DNA of 64,000 nt, taken from contig OZ020270.1 in NCBI GenBank assembly GCA_963971225.1, positions 78,508,432 through 78,572,431 of the forward strand, written 5' to 3'. The notes beneath the pieces were generated by a model. That model did not search any database. It was given only the letters and a program-made list of their open reading frames with translations, and had not been told where the DNA came from. Shown one piece after another: positions 29,276-39,990 of this stretch. Source of the stretch: Melieria omissa (lineage: Eukaryota > Arthropoda > Insecta > Diptera > Ulidiidae). The position numbers were made by a program, and so were the translations under genes. How positions within the stretch are numbered: the stretch's first letter is position 1; every line of letters begins with the position of its first letter.

Positions 29276-32200
29276 CTGCCCACCACTTAGACTTGTTCGT
29301 CCCGAACAAGTGCCGAGGTTCCGCTGTGATAAGGCGCCAGGCGCTACCTTCAGCTTAGCGCCTCTATTGCTGCAACGTTGAATCCTGTATACCACGTCGT
29401 TAATCCTAGTCACGACTTCGTACGGTCCTTCCCATGACGCTTGAAGTTTCGGAGACAAACCTTTCCTCCGCTGCGGGTTGTAGAGCATTACCAAATCGCC
29501 TTCTTGGAACCCTGCTGAGTTGGCCCGTAGATCGTATCTGGCTTTCGCCTTATCGCTGACCAGTTTGGTGCGGCTCCTTATAAACTGGTGAATTTCCTCC
29601 AGTTCCGCCCGCTTATTGACCACGTAGTCCGTCTTCCCGTGGTGCTGACTACCCCGAACTTCAAGTCAGCGGGTAACCGCAACTCTGTGCCGAACACTGC
29701 TCGGGCTGGAGTGAGTGATGTCGTGTCGTGCGGGGCTGACCTATACGCCATCAGGAACAGGGGGATATGCGTGTCCCAATCCTTTTGATTCCTGCCTACC
29801 ACTTCCCGCAGGTATTTCTCCAGTGTCCGGTTAAAGCGTTCCACCATGCCGTCGGACTGTGGGTGCAAAGGAGTGGTACGAGTTTTCTTTATCCCCAGCA
29901 GCTCACACACTTCCTTGAATACCGTAGACTCGAAATTCCGGCCTTGATCTGTGTGCAACTCCAACGGAACTCCAAACCTGGCTACCCAGTTGTTTACCAG
30001 CTTTTCCGAGATCGTAGTGGCCTCCTGGTTAGGAATAGGGTATACTTCGGGCCATTTGCTGAAGTAATCCATTACCACCAGCACATATTTATTGCCTTGA
30101 GTGCTAGTTGGGAATGGGCCGGCGACGTCCATAGCAATTCGCTCGAAGAGCGCTCCCACGTTGTACTGCTGCATGCGGCCTCGAGATTTTCTTGTCGGCC
30201 CTTTCGCGGCTGAACATCGGTCGCAGCTCTTAATCCACTCGGCTACAGACTCCTGACATCCTACCCAGTAGAATCGTCTTTTTATTTTGGCGACGGTTTT
30301 GGTGATGCCCAGGTGCCCTCCACTGGAGTCGTTATGGTATGCCTCGATGACCTCGCTGATTCTGCACTTCGGCACTACCATTAGGGAGTTGCTGGTCCGA
30401 CCATCCGCGCTTTCCCATTCGCGGTACAGGCATCCTTCTTTCAGCCGCAGACTTTTCCACTGTGCCCAGTAAGCCTTAGCGATCGGACTTTCACCGGCCA
30501 TCTCCTGCCAGTCTGGACGTGCGCCTTGCTCCTTGCCTTCGACGATTTTTGCAAGATCCGCATCCTCACGCTGTTCCTTTTGTAGCCTCTCCGCAGACCA
30601 CTCTTCCTCTGGCATAACGCTTACCAACCGGACGTCCACAATCTGCTCGTTGCTCTCGGCTCGCGAGCACTGCCTGCATTCGACTTGGCACGAATGGCGT
30701 GACAAGGCATCGGCATTTCCATGGCTACTGCCCTTGCGATGCTCTATCGTGTAATCGTAGCTCTGCAGTCGCTCAATCCACCGCGCCAATTTCCCTTCAG
30801 GGTCCTTAAAGTTCAGGAGCCATCTCAATGCCGCATGATCTGTGCGCAGGCGAAACCTTTGCCCATACAGATATTTGTGGAAGTGTTTTACGCAGTCCAA
30901 TACCGCCAGCAGTTCTCTCCGTGTCACACAGTAATTGCGTTCCGGTTTCGATAGAACCCTACTGTAGTAAGCTATCACTTGTTCCTGGCCGTCTATTATC
31001 TGTGATAGCACACCGCCAATACTATTCCCGCTTGCATCTGTATCCAGCACAAACATCTCCCCAGGCACGGGGAAGGCCAGAATTGGAGCACTGCACAGTT
31101 TTTCCTTCAGACGTGCAAAAGCCTGTTCCTGCTCCTCGTTCCACTCGAAAGCTTAGCTCTTTTTCGTCAGTTTGTGCAAGCTGCTGGCTATGTTCGCGAA
31201 TCCCGGAACAAATCGGCGGTAGTGCACAGCCCCAGGAAACTGCGGAGTTCGTGTAGATTGCGTGGCCGGGGCCACTCCTTCACCGCCGTGATTTTGCCTT
31301 CATTCGTATGTACTCCGCGGGCAGAAACCGTATGACCCAGATACTTGACCCCCTTTTGGAACAGCGAGCACTTCTTTGGGTTGAGTTTAAGCCCGGCTTC
31401 TCGTATCCGCTCGAATACCTCCTTTAGCTTTCCCAGGTGGTCGTCTAAGTTTTTACCCATTACGATTATGTCGTCGAGGTACACGAGACACGTCCGCCAA
31501 TGCAGCCCTTTTAGCACGCGTTCCATTAGCCGCTCGAACGTTGCTGGTGCGTTGCAGAGTCCAAACGGCATGACGGTGAACTGTCACAAACCATCGCCAA
31601 CACTGAAAGCCGTTTTCTCTTTGTCCTTATCTGCAAGTGTCGTGGAGAACCACTGCGTGCCTGACAGTGTGTCCAGGGTGTCGTCCATCCGAGGTAGTGG
31701 ATAACTGTCCTTCTTGGTCACATCATTGAGCTTCCGATATTCCACACAAAACCGGGTATTGCCATCCTTTTTCTTGACTAGCACGACCGGCGAGCACCAG
31801 GGGCCCGAAGAAGGCTCTATGACCTTTTCTTTCCGCATGTTTTCGATCAAATTTGTGACCTCCTCCCTCTTGGCCAGAGGAACTCGTCTTGGTGGTTGGC
31901 GAATCGGTTTGGCACTTCCGGTGTCGATGTTGTGCTTCACTATGGCTGTTCTTCCGCCTGTTTCTGCCGTAAATATTGACCCATAGTGCTGCAGGAATGA
32001 CCTCGCCTTCTGTTTCTGCTTAGCCGTCAACTCGCTGTTCCACTGGTTCTCTTGCGGTATGACGTCCATGTTAAAACCGCTCTTCTTGTTACCTCCAGGT
32101 GGGCTACTCTCGCAATTGACCACTGCTACAGCTTCCTTACACTCGCCAATTACCTCATCTTTCCCGACATATCTGGGTGCATTCAGGGGGTTCAGTATTC

Positions 32201-33038
32201 TGACTGGTATTCTGCCATTCTTAGATTAGATTAGATTAGATTTGAAGGGGGGAATGTGCACTGAGACCAAAGCTGATCTAATGTGCCCCCTACAACTTTA
32301 GAGAACGTCCCCTAGTCCCACCGACCTAATAAAGCTTAGTAACTTACGTGGGAGAAGGTGTTTTACGTTTTCTTCTACAAGCCAGTACTGGCCCAGGTGC
32401 TGTCTCCAGAACAAAAACCTGGCATTTTTAGGTTCCACTAATGTACATCCGATGATGATGTTGTCGTGTCCTTGTTTTGGTGCTTATACAACCCACAGCC
32501 GACTCGTCCCATCGTCCTCGTCCACCTTTGCCCACACAATCGCCTCGGAATTCGCTGGTATCTTCCCGTGTTGACACGATACAACCTTCGTTACCGCCAC
32601 GCTTCGCTCGTAGCCGGTGTGCAGCGGGAATTCAACGTTGGCATATCTCAGCACATGTTCTTTCAGGTCCAGCGTAAAACCGTGTCTAATCATGAAATCC
32701 ACTCCGATAATCACGTCGTCCATTATATCCGCGACGATGAACTCATGTTCCAGGCTGCTGGTGCCGATAGCAATCGTTTTTGTAACTTTCCCTCTTACCG
32801 GCGCGCGCTCGCCAGTCGCAGTCCGCAGCTGTATGCCATGCAGCGGTTCCCAGTTCTTCAGCAGCTTCCTTTTTATGATCGAATATGACGCTCCAGTATC
32901 CAGTATCAACACGAACAACTTTCCATCTATTCTTCCTTCAATTGTCAAGCTGCTGGGCTGTCGTTTCAGCTGTGAGACAAGGACGGTGGGGCGGCAGATT
33001 GTGGGGATCAGCTCACGTCCCTTTGGGCTGACCCGTTT
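29276..33038 (-). pseudogene. pol: Gypsy copy 2 pol (broken)
   Basis: Co-linear with copy 1 Pol. Protease (32484-32948) keeps DTGAS. RT motif box C is intact YLDD (about 31470-31480), but about 27 bp are missing near 31640, removing the LDLRSGYW motif A with its catalytic Asp, and a TGG to TGA change lies near 31580. RNase H and integrase (29578-31068) are open. A 7-bp loss near 29637 and an 11-bp loss near 29345 shift the C-terminal frame. A frame change also occurs near 31150-31230. No functional Pol is possible. Confidence 0.88.
32224..32422 (-). mobile_element. Short retroposon insertion with (TCTAA)n tail
   Basis: 199 bp absent from gypsy copy 1. Flanked by near-identical 8-mers CATTCTTA (32216-32223) and CATTTTTA (32423-32430). 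Read on the minus strand it ends in four TCTAA units, like the 3' tail of a 5'-truncated LINE or a SINE. No pol III boxes are evident. The family is unknown to me. Confidence 0.6.
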
Positions 33039-34057
33039 TAGTTTAATGGCTCCTCGTCCTCAGCCCTGCGCTTGTTGGCTGAGCCTCGATTGTCAGTATT
33101 CCTCGCTTCAGGCGATTGCGATCGGGAACGGGAACGCCTCTTTCGTTGGCGGCAGTCTCGTGATATGTGGCCCTGCTTGCCACATACCCAGCAAACAACT
33201 TTAGAGGAGACCACCCGTGGCCTGTCCGGTGGCTCAGAGCTTATGGCCTGGATCGTAGTGTCATTGTCTGGCTGGATCTGGCGTATCCTTGCCGGTGCAT
33301 ACCGAGTGCCCCCAATCCAATTGAAGGTATCGAACGGCGTAGTCCCATCATAAGTATGCTCTTCTGCTCGCGTGGCAACACTTTCCGGAACCGGCGGCAA
33401 CCATTCTCGCGGCTGTACCTCCCTAAGCCGCTCGTCCATTTTTCTGTTCATCGAAACTTCCAGACCATCAACTCGTTTGTTTAGGGAATCATCAAGATCG
33501 TCAACACGTTTGTTCAGGGAACCATCCAAGTCGCCAACTCGTTTGTTCAGGGAATCATCCAGGTCGTCGACTCGCTTATCCAAGTGCTCTACCCGCGTCT
33601 CCAGGTGCTGGACTTTCCCATTAATCCTGTCTGAGATTTCCTCCACTTTCTGCTCCAAGCGCGCAGAATTTTCCTGAAGTTTGACTTCCATTCGCTCCGC
33701 CACTTGCGCCGATATTTCCTGGGTCGCCGTTTCCATTTTCGCTGCCATTTCACGGTTGGAAGTCTCGAACATGCCTTTAAGTGCAACCATTAGCTGGCTC
33801 ATGTCCAATGCTTGTAGTGGCGCAGCCGTTGCAGCCGTACTTTGCAGCGGCGCAGCAGCAGCAGGCGATTCCCCCACTTTATCCGACGCCTCTTGTTCCT
33901 GCGTTCCGAACTCGTGTGCAGCCCAATCGATGCCTCGTGATTCACACGCCTCTCGCAAGCGCAGCTGCAAGTCCACTTTCCCGCCAGCAGTCGGCAAATT
34001 CCAGGCAGCCAGCTCCTTCTTCAGCTGGTCCACCTTCAGCAGCTCGAGTTTAACCAT
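33038..34057 (-). pseudogene. gag: Gypsy copy 2 Gag, internally deleted in frame
   Basis: 339-aa open frame against 479 in copy 1. N-terminal SAP-like segment and coiled coil are retained, and the coiled coil has gained extra SLNKRVDDLDD-type repeats. An in-frame deletion joins YDGTTPFDTF directly to WIGGTRYAPARIRQIQ, removing about 150 residues of capsid-like core. The CCHC knuckle CWVCGKQGHISRDC and Arg/Ser tail remain. A protein could be made but should not assemble particles. It ends in ATTAAAC before TAA, matching the slippery site of copy 1. Confidence 0.85.
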
Positions 34058-34125
34058 GTCCGTGCTTTTATAATTTTATTTATTTAGTTTTTTTTTATTT
34101 TTTTGTTTAGTTTCAATTTTCCACA

Positions 34126-34143
34126 ATCCCACTTCTGACACCA
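34126..34143 (-). promoter_or_regulatory. Primer binding site of gypsy copy 2
   Basis: Identical 18-mer to that of copy 1, two bases inside the 5' LTR. Confidence 0.75.
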
Positions 34144-34145
34144 AA

Positions 34146-34562
34146 TGTTACCAATGTTAGTTCTAGTGGGCTAGTACGTATCTCTGGATTGCGTAATTTA
34201 AAAATAAATCACACTTAGTTTCTCAAACGCAGTCAATTAAATAAACCAACAATCACTTTATTTCACAGATTTACACTTCACTGTCTTTACACTTAATTAT
34301 TTGCTTATTTACTCCATGTGGCACCTTCACTAGTCAAAATCAGACTGACTCGCCGCACCCGGCTTCCTTTTATACCTGTCCGGCCATCGCGCAGATCGTT
34401 CTCGCACATTCCCGAGTGGACTAAAGGTTTCCATGATGATCGCGACCATCGTTGCCAGATTGGACTAAAAGTTATTATCGCGGCCGTCGTTGCCAGAGTG
34501 AATTATAGCACGGCGCGTAGCGGCAGGGTTGCTTTGCACAGCGACAGACTGTCTTCGTTACA
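34146..34562 (-). repeat. 5' LTR of gypsy copy 2
   Basis: 417 bp, diverged from its partner 28884-29275, followed by the second ATAT. Confidence 0.88.
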
Positions 34563-34566
34563 ATAT

Positions 34567-34858
34567 CTTTCGATAGAGGGAATGGGGTTGGTATTAAACA
34601 AGGGGGTGTGGCATCGCCCATACAACTCAAATCTTTTAAATGGAATAGCTTCGGAGTTGTAGATGTGTCATTCTACTGATGAGATTTTATCGGCGTTGGT
34701 CAAGGGGCGTGGCACATTTTTTATGATCCAACAGTTATGCAGTACACGCACATCAGTGAAGCTTGGTACAAACTTTCCACTTAGTAGCACAATTCGACTA
34801 GAAGAAAGTTGTGAGCATTAGACAAGAGGGCGTGGTACCGCCTCCATTTTTATATACA
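34567..34858. repeat. Tandem repeat array, continuation after gypsy copy 2
   Basis: Resumes with CTTTCGATAGAGGGAATGGG, the same unit that was cut at 28880. It contains three more GGGCGTGG(C/T)A cores and ends at TTTTTATATACATAGATTG. Confidence 0.7.
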
Positions 34859-34954
34859 TAGATTGTTTGCCCTAACTGACTGACTGATTGATTGATTCAT
34901 CATCGCTCAGACCAAGCCGCTGAAGCTATAAACATGAAATTTGAACTGTAGATA

Positions 34955-35688
34955 CCAGGTGTGCGCCTATGAAACCGGTAACGACATCTAGCGGTAAATA
35001 GCCGAATATTTATAAACTTCGGAACCGTACCAAATGTCATGTTTACTTCTTCTGTCATATGTCAACAATATTCAGTTCACAATTTGTCAAGTTTCATCCA
35101 ACAACGCATTTTTTGACGCTCCGGAAAATGTCGGATTACGTGCCAACAAATTACGATTTGCGGACACAGTTAATTTTGTGTTACCATTTGAAGAAAAAAA
35201 CCTTCTAAAACCTGGTGAAACGGTTAACGGTGAACGTTGCCAACAACAATTGGCTGATTTGAACCGTGCTATACGCCAAAAACGCCCAAAATATGAAGCC
35301 AGGCAACACAAAGTGATTTTCCTCGATGACAACGCACCACCACACCGCACTAGAGCCACCAAAGAATTGGTTGCATCGTACAACTGGGAAGCTCTTGCTC
35401 ATGCGGCTTACTCACCAGACTTGGCGCCTTCGGATTATCACATGTTCGCATCGATGGGCCACGCATTAACGGAACAGCGCTTCAATTCTCACGCAGAAGC
35501 CAAAAAAGGATCGATGATTGGTTTCAGGCAAAAGACGAAACATTTTTTTGGCGAGGCATCCATAAATTGCCTGAGAGATGGGAAAAATGTGTAGCTAGCG
35601 ATGGCCATTACTTTGAAGAATAAAATTGTAATCATTTCCTCACAATAAACGTGTTTTTTCAAAAATAATTACCGGTTTCATAGGCTGG
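34955..35688 (+). mobile_element. Mariner element, internally deleted
   Basis: 734 bp bounded by TA (34953-34954, 35689-35690). Inverted ends CCAGGTGTGCGCCTATGAAA and, from the right, CCAGCCTATGAAACCGGTAA share CCTATGAAACCGGTAA, with a 5-bp difference near the tip. A full mariner is about 1.3 kb, so roughly half is missing. A hAT is inserted immediately at its right end. Confidence 0.8.
35034..35594 (+). pseudogene. Mariner transposase remnant (DD34D)
   Basis: 186-aa open frame. The C-terminal half shows the second and third catalytic Asp in LDDNAPPHRTRAT and SPDLAPSDYHMF, with 34 residues between them, the mariner DD34D signature. The N-terminal DNA-binding domain and the first Asp are missing, apart from the short join at residues 20-65. 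It cannot be active. Confidence 0.8.
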
Positions 35689-35691
35689 TAC

Positions 35692-36837
35692 TAGGGATCG
35701 CAATTTTTTGCCATTTTGCGATCCCGGGATTTTCGGGATTGAAAAGTCAAATCCCGGGATCCCGGGATTTAATCCCGGGATTCATATAACAAATTTTTTA
35801 ATAAAACAATTTTCCCGAATTGCATAAATACTTGTTTATAATATATTTATCATGAAAATGGACACATTTTAATCACATTTGGGTAGTTTCAAGATTTTGT
35901 ATCTTGAATTTAATCACATTTTGTTTAACCCTTCAATTCCCATGTCCAAAATAGTGAAAAAAAAAATTTTCTTTTTAAATAAAAGAGCTTAGATACGTTT
36001 GGATAAGACAAAAAAATACATAAAAAATGTTTAAACTACCCTCATTTTTATATTGAAAGAAACCACACAAACTCGCACTGCTTTAATTACGCGTGAAACA
36101 AATGAATAAATTTTACAAATGACGTATCGCTAGTGTTGGTAGGAAAATTAAATAAACAAGTACTACTAATTGACTTTGCTATACAAGTGTTAGAATTTTA
36201 AAATAAAAACCTATGTGGTAGGAAAACAAATATTAAGCATCTGTCACCTACAGGTGACACTGGGAATTGAAGAGTTAACTTAAAAGTTTTTCATTTGACA
36301 TTTAACTTCAGTTTCATAGCATTTTGTTTTATCCAAAAATGACACTTAAACATAACTTATTACTTTGCAACCGATGTATCATAAAGTGTATATATATGCA
36401 TATTTGATAAAAAAAATAAAATAGTTAATTTGTTTGTGCTTTTAGTTTTACTTCGATTATTTCGATAAAAAAGTTAAGCGTTTTGATTAACTAAAAACTG
36501 AGATCTTAAAAATACAAAGGCATTAAGTGTTTTGTTCTCTTATCTAGAGCGAAATTTATTTCAAATGAACCCTGCTGAAGAGAAACATCCTTCAGATTCA
36601 ACACTTGTTGGTTGAATGCTTAGTAAATAATCATAAGCCTTTTGCAAAAGACGCACTCTATCCCCTCCCTTCTCCCTCAAATAAGGAATTGGGTTTTTGT
36701 GCCTTAAAATTTATTTCATTTGAACTTTGAAGCATCTTTTGCAATCCCGAAAATCCCGGGATAAAAGAATTTGAATCCCGGGATTTTCGGGACTGGAAAA
36801 AGTCCGGGATCCCGGGATCCCGGGATTGCGATGCCTA
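35692..36837 (-). mobile_element. Non-autonomous hAT with CCCGGGAT repeats, copy 2
   Basis: 1146 bp, the same element as 23175-24303 in inverted orientation and highly similar. Flanked by an exact 8-bp duplication GCTGGTAC (35684-35691, 36838-36845). Ends TAGGGATCGCAAT and TAGGCATCGCAAT. It contains the same hAT dimerisation remnant on the minus strand (around 36480-36660). Confidence 0.87.
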
Positions 36838-37089
36838 GCTGGTACATCCTGAAAAATTAACCTCCGCTAATACGGGATTTTTTGAAATTCGGGATGTAAA
36901 GGAGCAAAACATGTGTTAAGGTGTTGTATGAAGAAAAGTGATTCAAGAGACATATTGATTTCGAACTTACTGAAAATACTCTTAACCAGAAATAATTCGA
37001 CACATGTTTCATAATTTTTCGAAAATCAAAATTCAACTGGACCAATAATGGGTTAAGATTTGTTTAAGGGAAGACTCGAAAAAAACATG

Positions 37090-37760
37090 AACCGATAGGC
37101 CTATTGACTTCAAAAATTGTAAAAATACTTGAAATCAAAAAAATTATACACGCGTTTCTCATTATTTTCAAAATCGAAATCTAACTGGATCAACGACGGG
37201 TTAAAAGTATGTATGGAGAAACAATTTGTTTTAGCCTTTTGACTTCAAACTTGGTGAAAGTACTTCAAATGTAATATAACTCGATACGTGTTTTTCATTT
37301 TTTCGGAATTTTAAAATCAGCCGGGGTCAACGGCCGGTTATAATTTTGTATGGCGAAACTGTAAAAAAACATGAATTAATGGGCCCACTGACTTCAAACT
37401 TTGTGAAATTATTCTTAGTAAGAAATAATTTGACACGTGTTTTTCACTTTTTTGAAAATGAAGATCTAACGGGGTCAACAATGGGTTAACAGTTTGTATA
37501 GAGAAACACGATATATTGGTCTTTTTGACTTTAAACTTAGACAAAAAGCACTTCAATAGGGAAATTATTAAAATGTGCTTTCCATATTTTTGAAAATCGA
37601 AATCTACCGTGGTAAACTATGTTAAGGGTTAAGAATTTGTTTAGAGTAAATGTGAAAACTAATGATTTAAAGGGCCTTTTGACTTCACATGTGTTAGAAC
37701 CACTTGACATCAAAGATAATATGTTTTTTTTTAATCAAAATCTCACGGGGTCAACGATGC
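37090..37760. repeat. Degenerate 135-150-bp tandem repeat
   Basis: TTTTGACTTCAAACTT-type cores occur near 37108, 37241, 37390, 37526 and 37678, each followed by a CACGTGTTTTTCA-type block and a GGGGTCAACGATGGGTTAA-type block. Confidence 0.65.
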
Positions 37761-37830
37761 GTTCAAAATTTATATCTGGAAACAAGAGAGCTTGCGTGCG
37801 AAGCCGCGGGGCCCAGCTAATAAATATATA

Positions 37831-37999
37831 GATTGTATATTCCATGAATGTTAAATTTGTAATAAAAAAAAGTTTAAGCTTTTCCGTTCGAATCGTATAA
37901 AGACTCTCTTGACTAGGGAGCGGATTTTTATGCATTAAAAAATTAATATATGCTTTTATAATTTGAGAACATGCATCTTTAATAAAAAAAATATGCAAA
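37831..37999. other. AT-rich spacer
   Basis: No gene seen. The 3' end of the jockey/CR1-like LINE probably lies near 38000-38025, where AACAACAACAAGC could be its tail on the minus strand. Confidence 0.35.
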
Positions 38000-38299
38000 G
38001 ATTTTTATACATTTGTTGTGAACAACAACAAGCAAAAGATAACACATTCGACAACAAACCGTAGCCTTGGCAAATCATGGGGGCCTATCACCCAAATCGA
38101 CGCACTGGGTCTATACTCAAATGATAGGATTTTGAGAGAAGTGGTTATGGACTCTTGACTTGAACCCATCGAGATCATAAGTGCTGGGGAAAATATCCGC
38201 AGGGAGACCATTCCACAACCGCGATGTACGGGCCAGGAACGAACCTTCTCTGTAGTGCGTAGTGCGCTGAATCATCGTTTCAACGTGAAATGCATGGCC

Positions 38300-39783
38300 T
38301 TAAGTGTTCAAACGGGTTGCCCGAGGGAATACCCGGAGTGATGGCATCAAGCTGCTCATCTCCACTGAGCAATTACCGAAAAAGTATCGGTAAAAAAACA
38401 CCACACATGCCACGTTTCGACGATGTTCTAAGGAGTCAATAGAGCTGGATACCCTACTGTCCGCTATAAGCTTGATCGCACGGTTTTGCACCCGGTCCAG
38501 GAGCTCCAAATGGGTTTTTTAAGCCCCCACCCATAGGTGCGAGTTAAACTCCATTTTAGGTCGGATATAGGTAGTGTAAATAATGCGCAGATCAGCCGGA
38601 GTGAAATATTTTTTGCACCGCTTTAGGAAGCCGAGGCACTGCGCTGCTTCTTTCGACACGCCAAAAATATGATCGTTCCAACGAAGATCGTTCTTAATGG
38701 ACATGCCCAGAACATCAAGAGCTGCCGATTCCGCAATACCCACACCACCCATAACCAGGGGTGTATTGGGATGTGGGGAGACTCGTTTGTGGGATAACAG
38801 ACAACATTGGGTCTTGCGAGGATTAAAGTCGACCCTGTTCACTTGACCCCACTTGGAGATTGTTTGTAGGCCGCTACTAAGTGTGTCATTCATACGGCGC
38901 CGTTCTCTCTCAATCTCCACAGAGCTGGGGCGCTTTGTGAAGGAATATTAATGACAAATGGTGCTGTCATCCGCAAACGAGTAGATGGGGTTCATCGTCG
39001 ACGACAATAGGTCCTTGATGAAGATGAGGAAAAGGGTTTGAGAAAGGACCGAACCCTGCGGCACTCCTGCGCTAAGGGAATGCTTTTCCGAGGCTATGTC
39101 GTCTATTACAGCACGAATACAGCGATCATAGAGGAAGCTCGTAATCCCACGAGCGAAGGTACTACCAACGTCATAGGCAATTAATTTAGACACGAGTGTT
39201 TTATGCCACACGGTCAAAGGCCTTGGAAATATCCAATGCAACAACCTTACTTTCACCGAGGTTTAGAATGCTATGGTTCCATTTCTCGGTGAGGACCGCC
39301 ATAGGGTCTCCCGTCGATCGCTGTTTCCGAAAGCCGTATTGGAGGTCACTTAGCAGTCTATTGTGCTCCAGATACTTCACAAGGTTGAAGTTTACAATGC
39401 TTTCCATTGCTTTCGAAAGCACCGAACAGATTGCATAGATCGGTAGTTCGCAGGCTCAGTAGTCTTATCTTTTTTAGGAACTGGTTGAACATTTGCCACC
39501 TTCCAACATGTCGGAAATACAGCTGTGGTGTATGACATGTTGAAAAGGTTGCGTAATGGACAAGCCAGTGAGGTAGCGCAATTTTTCAAAACAAGGGCTA
39601 GAATGCCGACTGGCCCTGAAGCCTTATTTACATCGAGATTTGCAAGCACTCTTTTAACTACCCGTGTCCGAAAGTGAATTTCTGGCATAGAGCACGAGAC
39701 GTTCTCAACTACGGGTAGTGGTTGATCGCTGGGGGCAGAAAGGAATTCTCTGCGAAAATTTTAGCTAACAAATTAGCTTTATC
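38300..39783 (-). pseudogene. Jockey/CR1-like LINE, RT region
   Basis: Broken frames: NLDVNKASGPVGILALVLKN (RT N-terminus), FPTCWKVANVQPVPKKDKT, FNLVKYLEHNRLLSDLQYGF, VVALDISKAFDRVA (motif A), LSAGVPQGSVLSQTLFLIFI, and an FADDSTICH box in place of YADD. Then WGQVNRVDFNPRKTQCCLLS, YIRPKMEFNSHLW and LLDRVQNRAIKLIADSRVSS. The FADD variant is found in natural families. At least four frame changes make this non-functional. Confidence 0.78.
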
Positions 39784-39990
39784 AACCGAGTGAGTGATAA
39801 AGTTAGGGAATCAGGGTTTGGGTCCATAAGGTAAAGCTCCTGACTGCACGGATGGGGACATGGTCTGCATCTTCGGCTGCAATCCTTATGGGTACCAGGC
39901 CAAGCGGACTCAACGCTTCCACGTAGGTTGCTTCTGTAACCAGGCGGTCCCTGGGCGGTCGTTGGAGCCAGTCTTCTCAGCCGGCTAAGT

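Larger units (their letters stand above)
28884..34562 (-). mobile_element. Ty3/gypsy LTR retrotransposon, copy 2 (defective)
   Basis: Same family as copy 1, minus strand, with a perfect ATAT duplication (28880-28883, 34563-34566) inside the tandem array. LTRs are 392 bp (28884-29275) and 417 bp (34146-34562) and clearly diverged, so it is older than copy 1. Gag has lost most of its core, pol carries frameshifts, a nonsense codon and a deletion in RT motif A, and a 199-bp retroposon sits in the protease-RT linker (32224-32422). Confidence 0.92.
28114..34858. mobile_element. Helentron/DINE-like element with ~138-bp tandem repeats
   Basis: Begins TCTATAAATATAAAAATGAA followed by CTCGACTTGAAAACGACTGG, a start style typical of DINE-1/Helentron elements. 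The interior is tandem repeat: GGGGCGTGGCAC-type cores recur near 28253, 28386, 28527, 28662 and 28803, then after gypsy copy 2 near 34605, 34701 and 34828, a spacing of about 138 bp that alternates as a ~275-bp dimer. No Rep/helicase coding. Boundaries and class are inferred from sequence style only. Confidence 0.45.
34859..37830. mobile_element. Second Helentron/DINE-like element, split by mariner and hAT
   Basis: Starts near ATTGTTTGCCCTAACTGAC, with CATCGCTCAGACCAAGCCGC and TGAAATTTGAACTGTAG, and ends GCGAAGCCGCGGGGCCCAGC then TAATAAATATAT, an ending characteristic of DINE-1/Helentron repeats. The interior (37090-37760) is a degenerate 135-150-bp tandem repeat. The mariner and the hAT (34955-36845) interrupt it: TGTAGATA joins to CATCCTG across the insertion. 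No coding sequence of its own. Confidence 0.45.
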
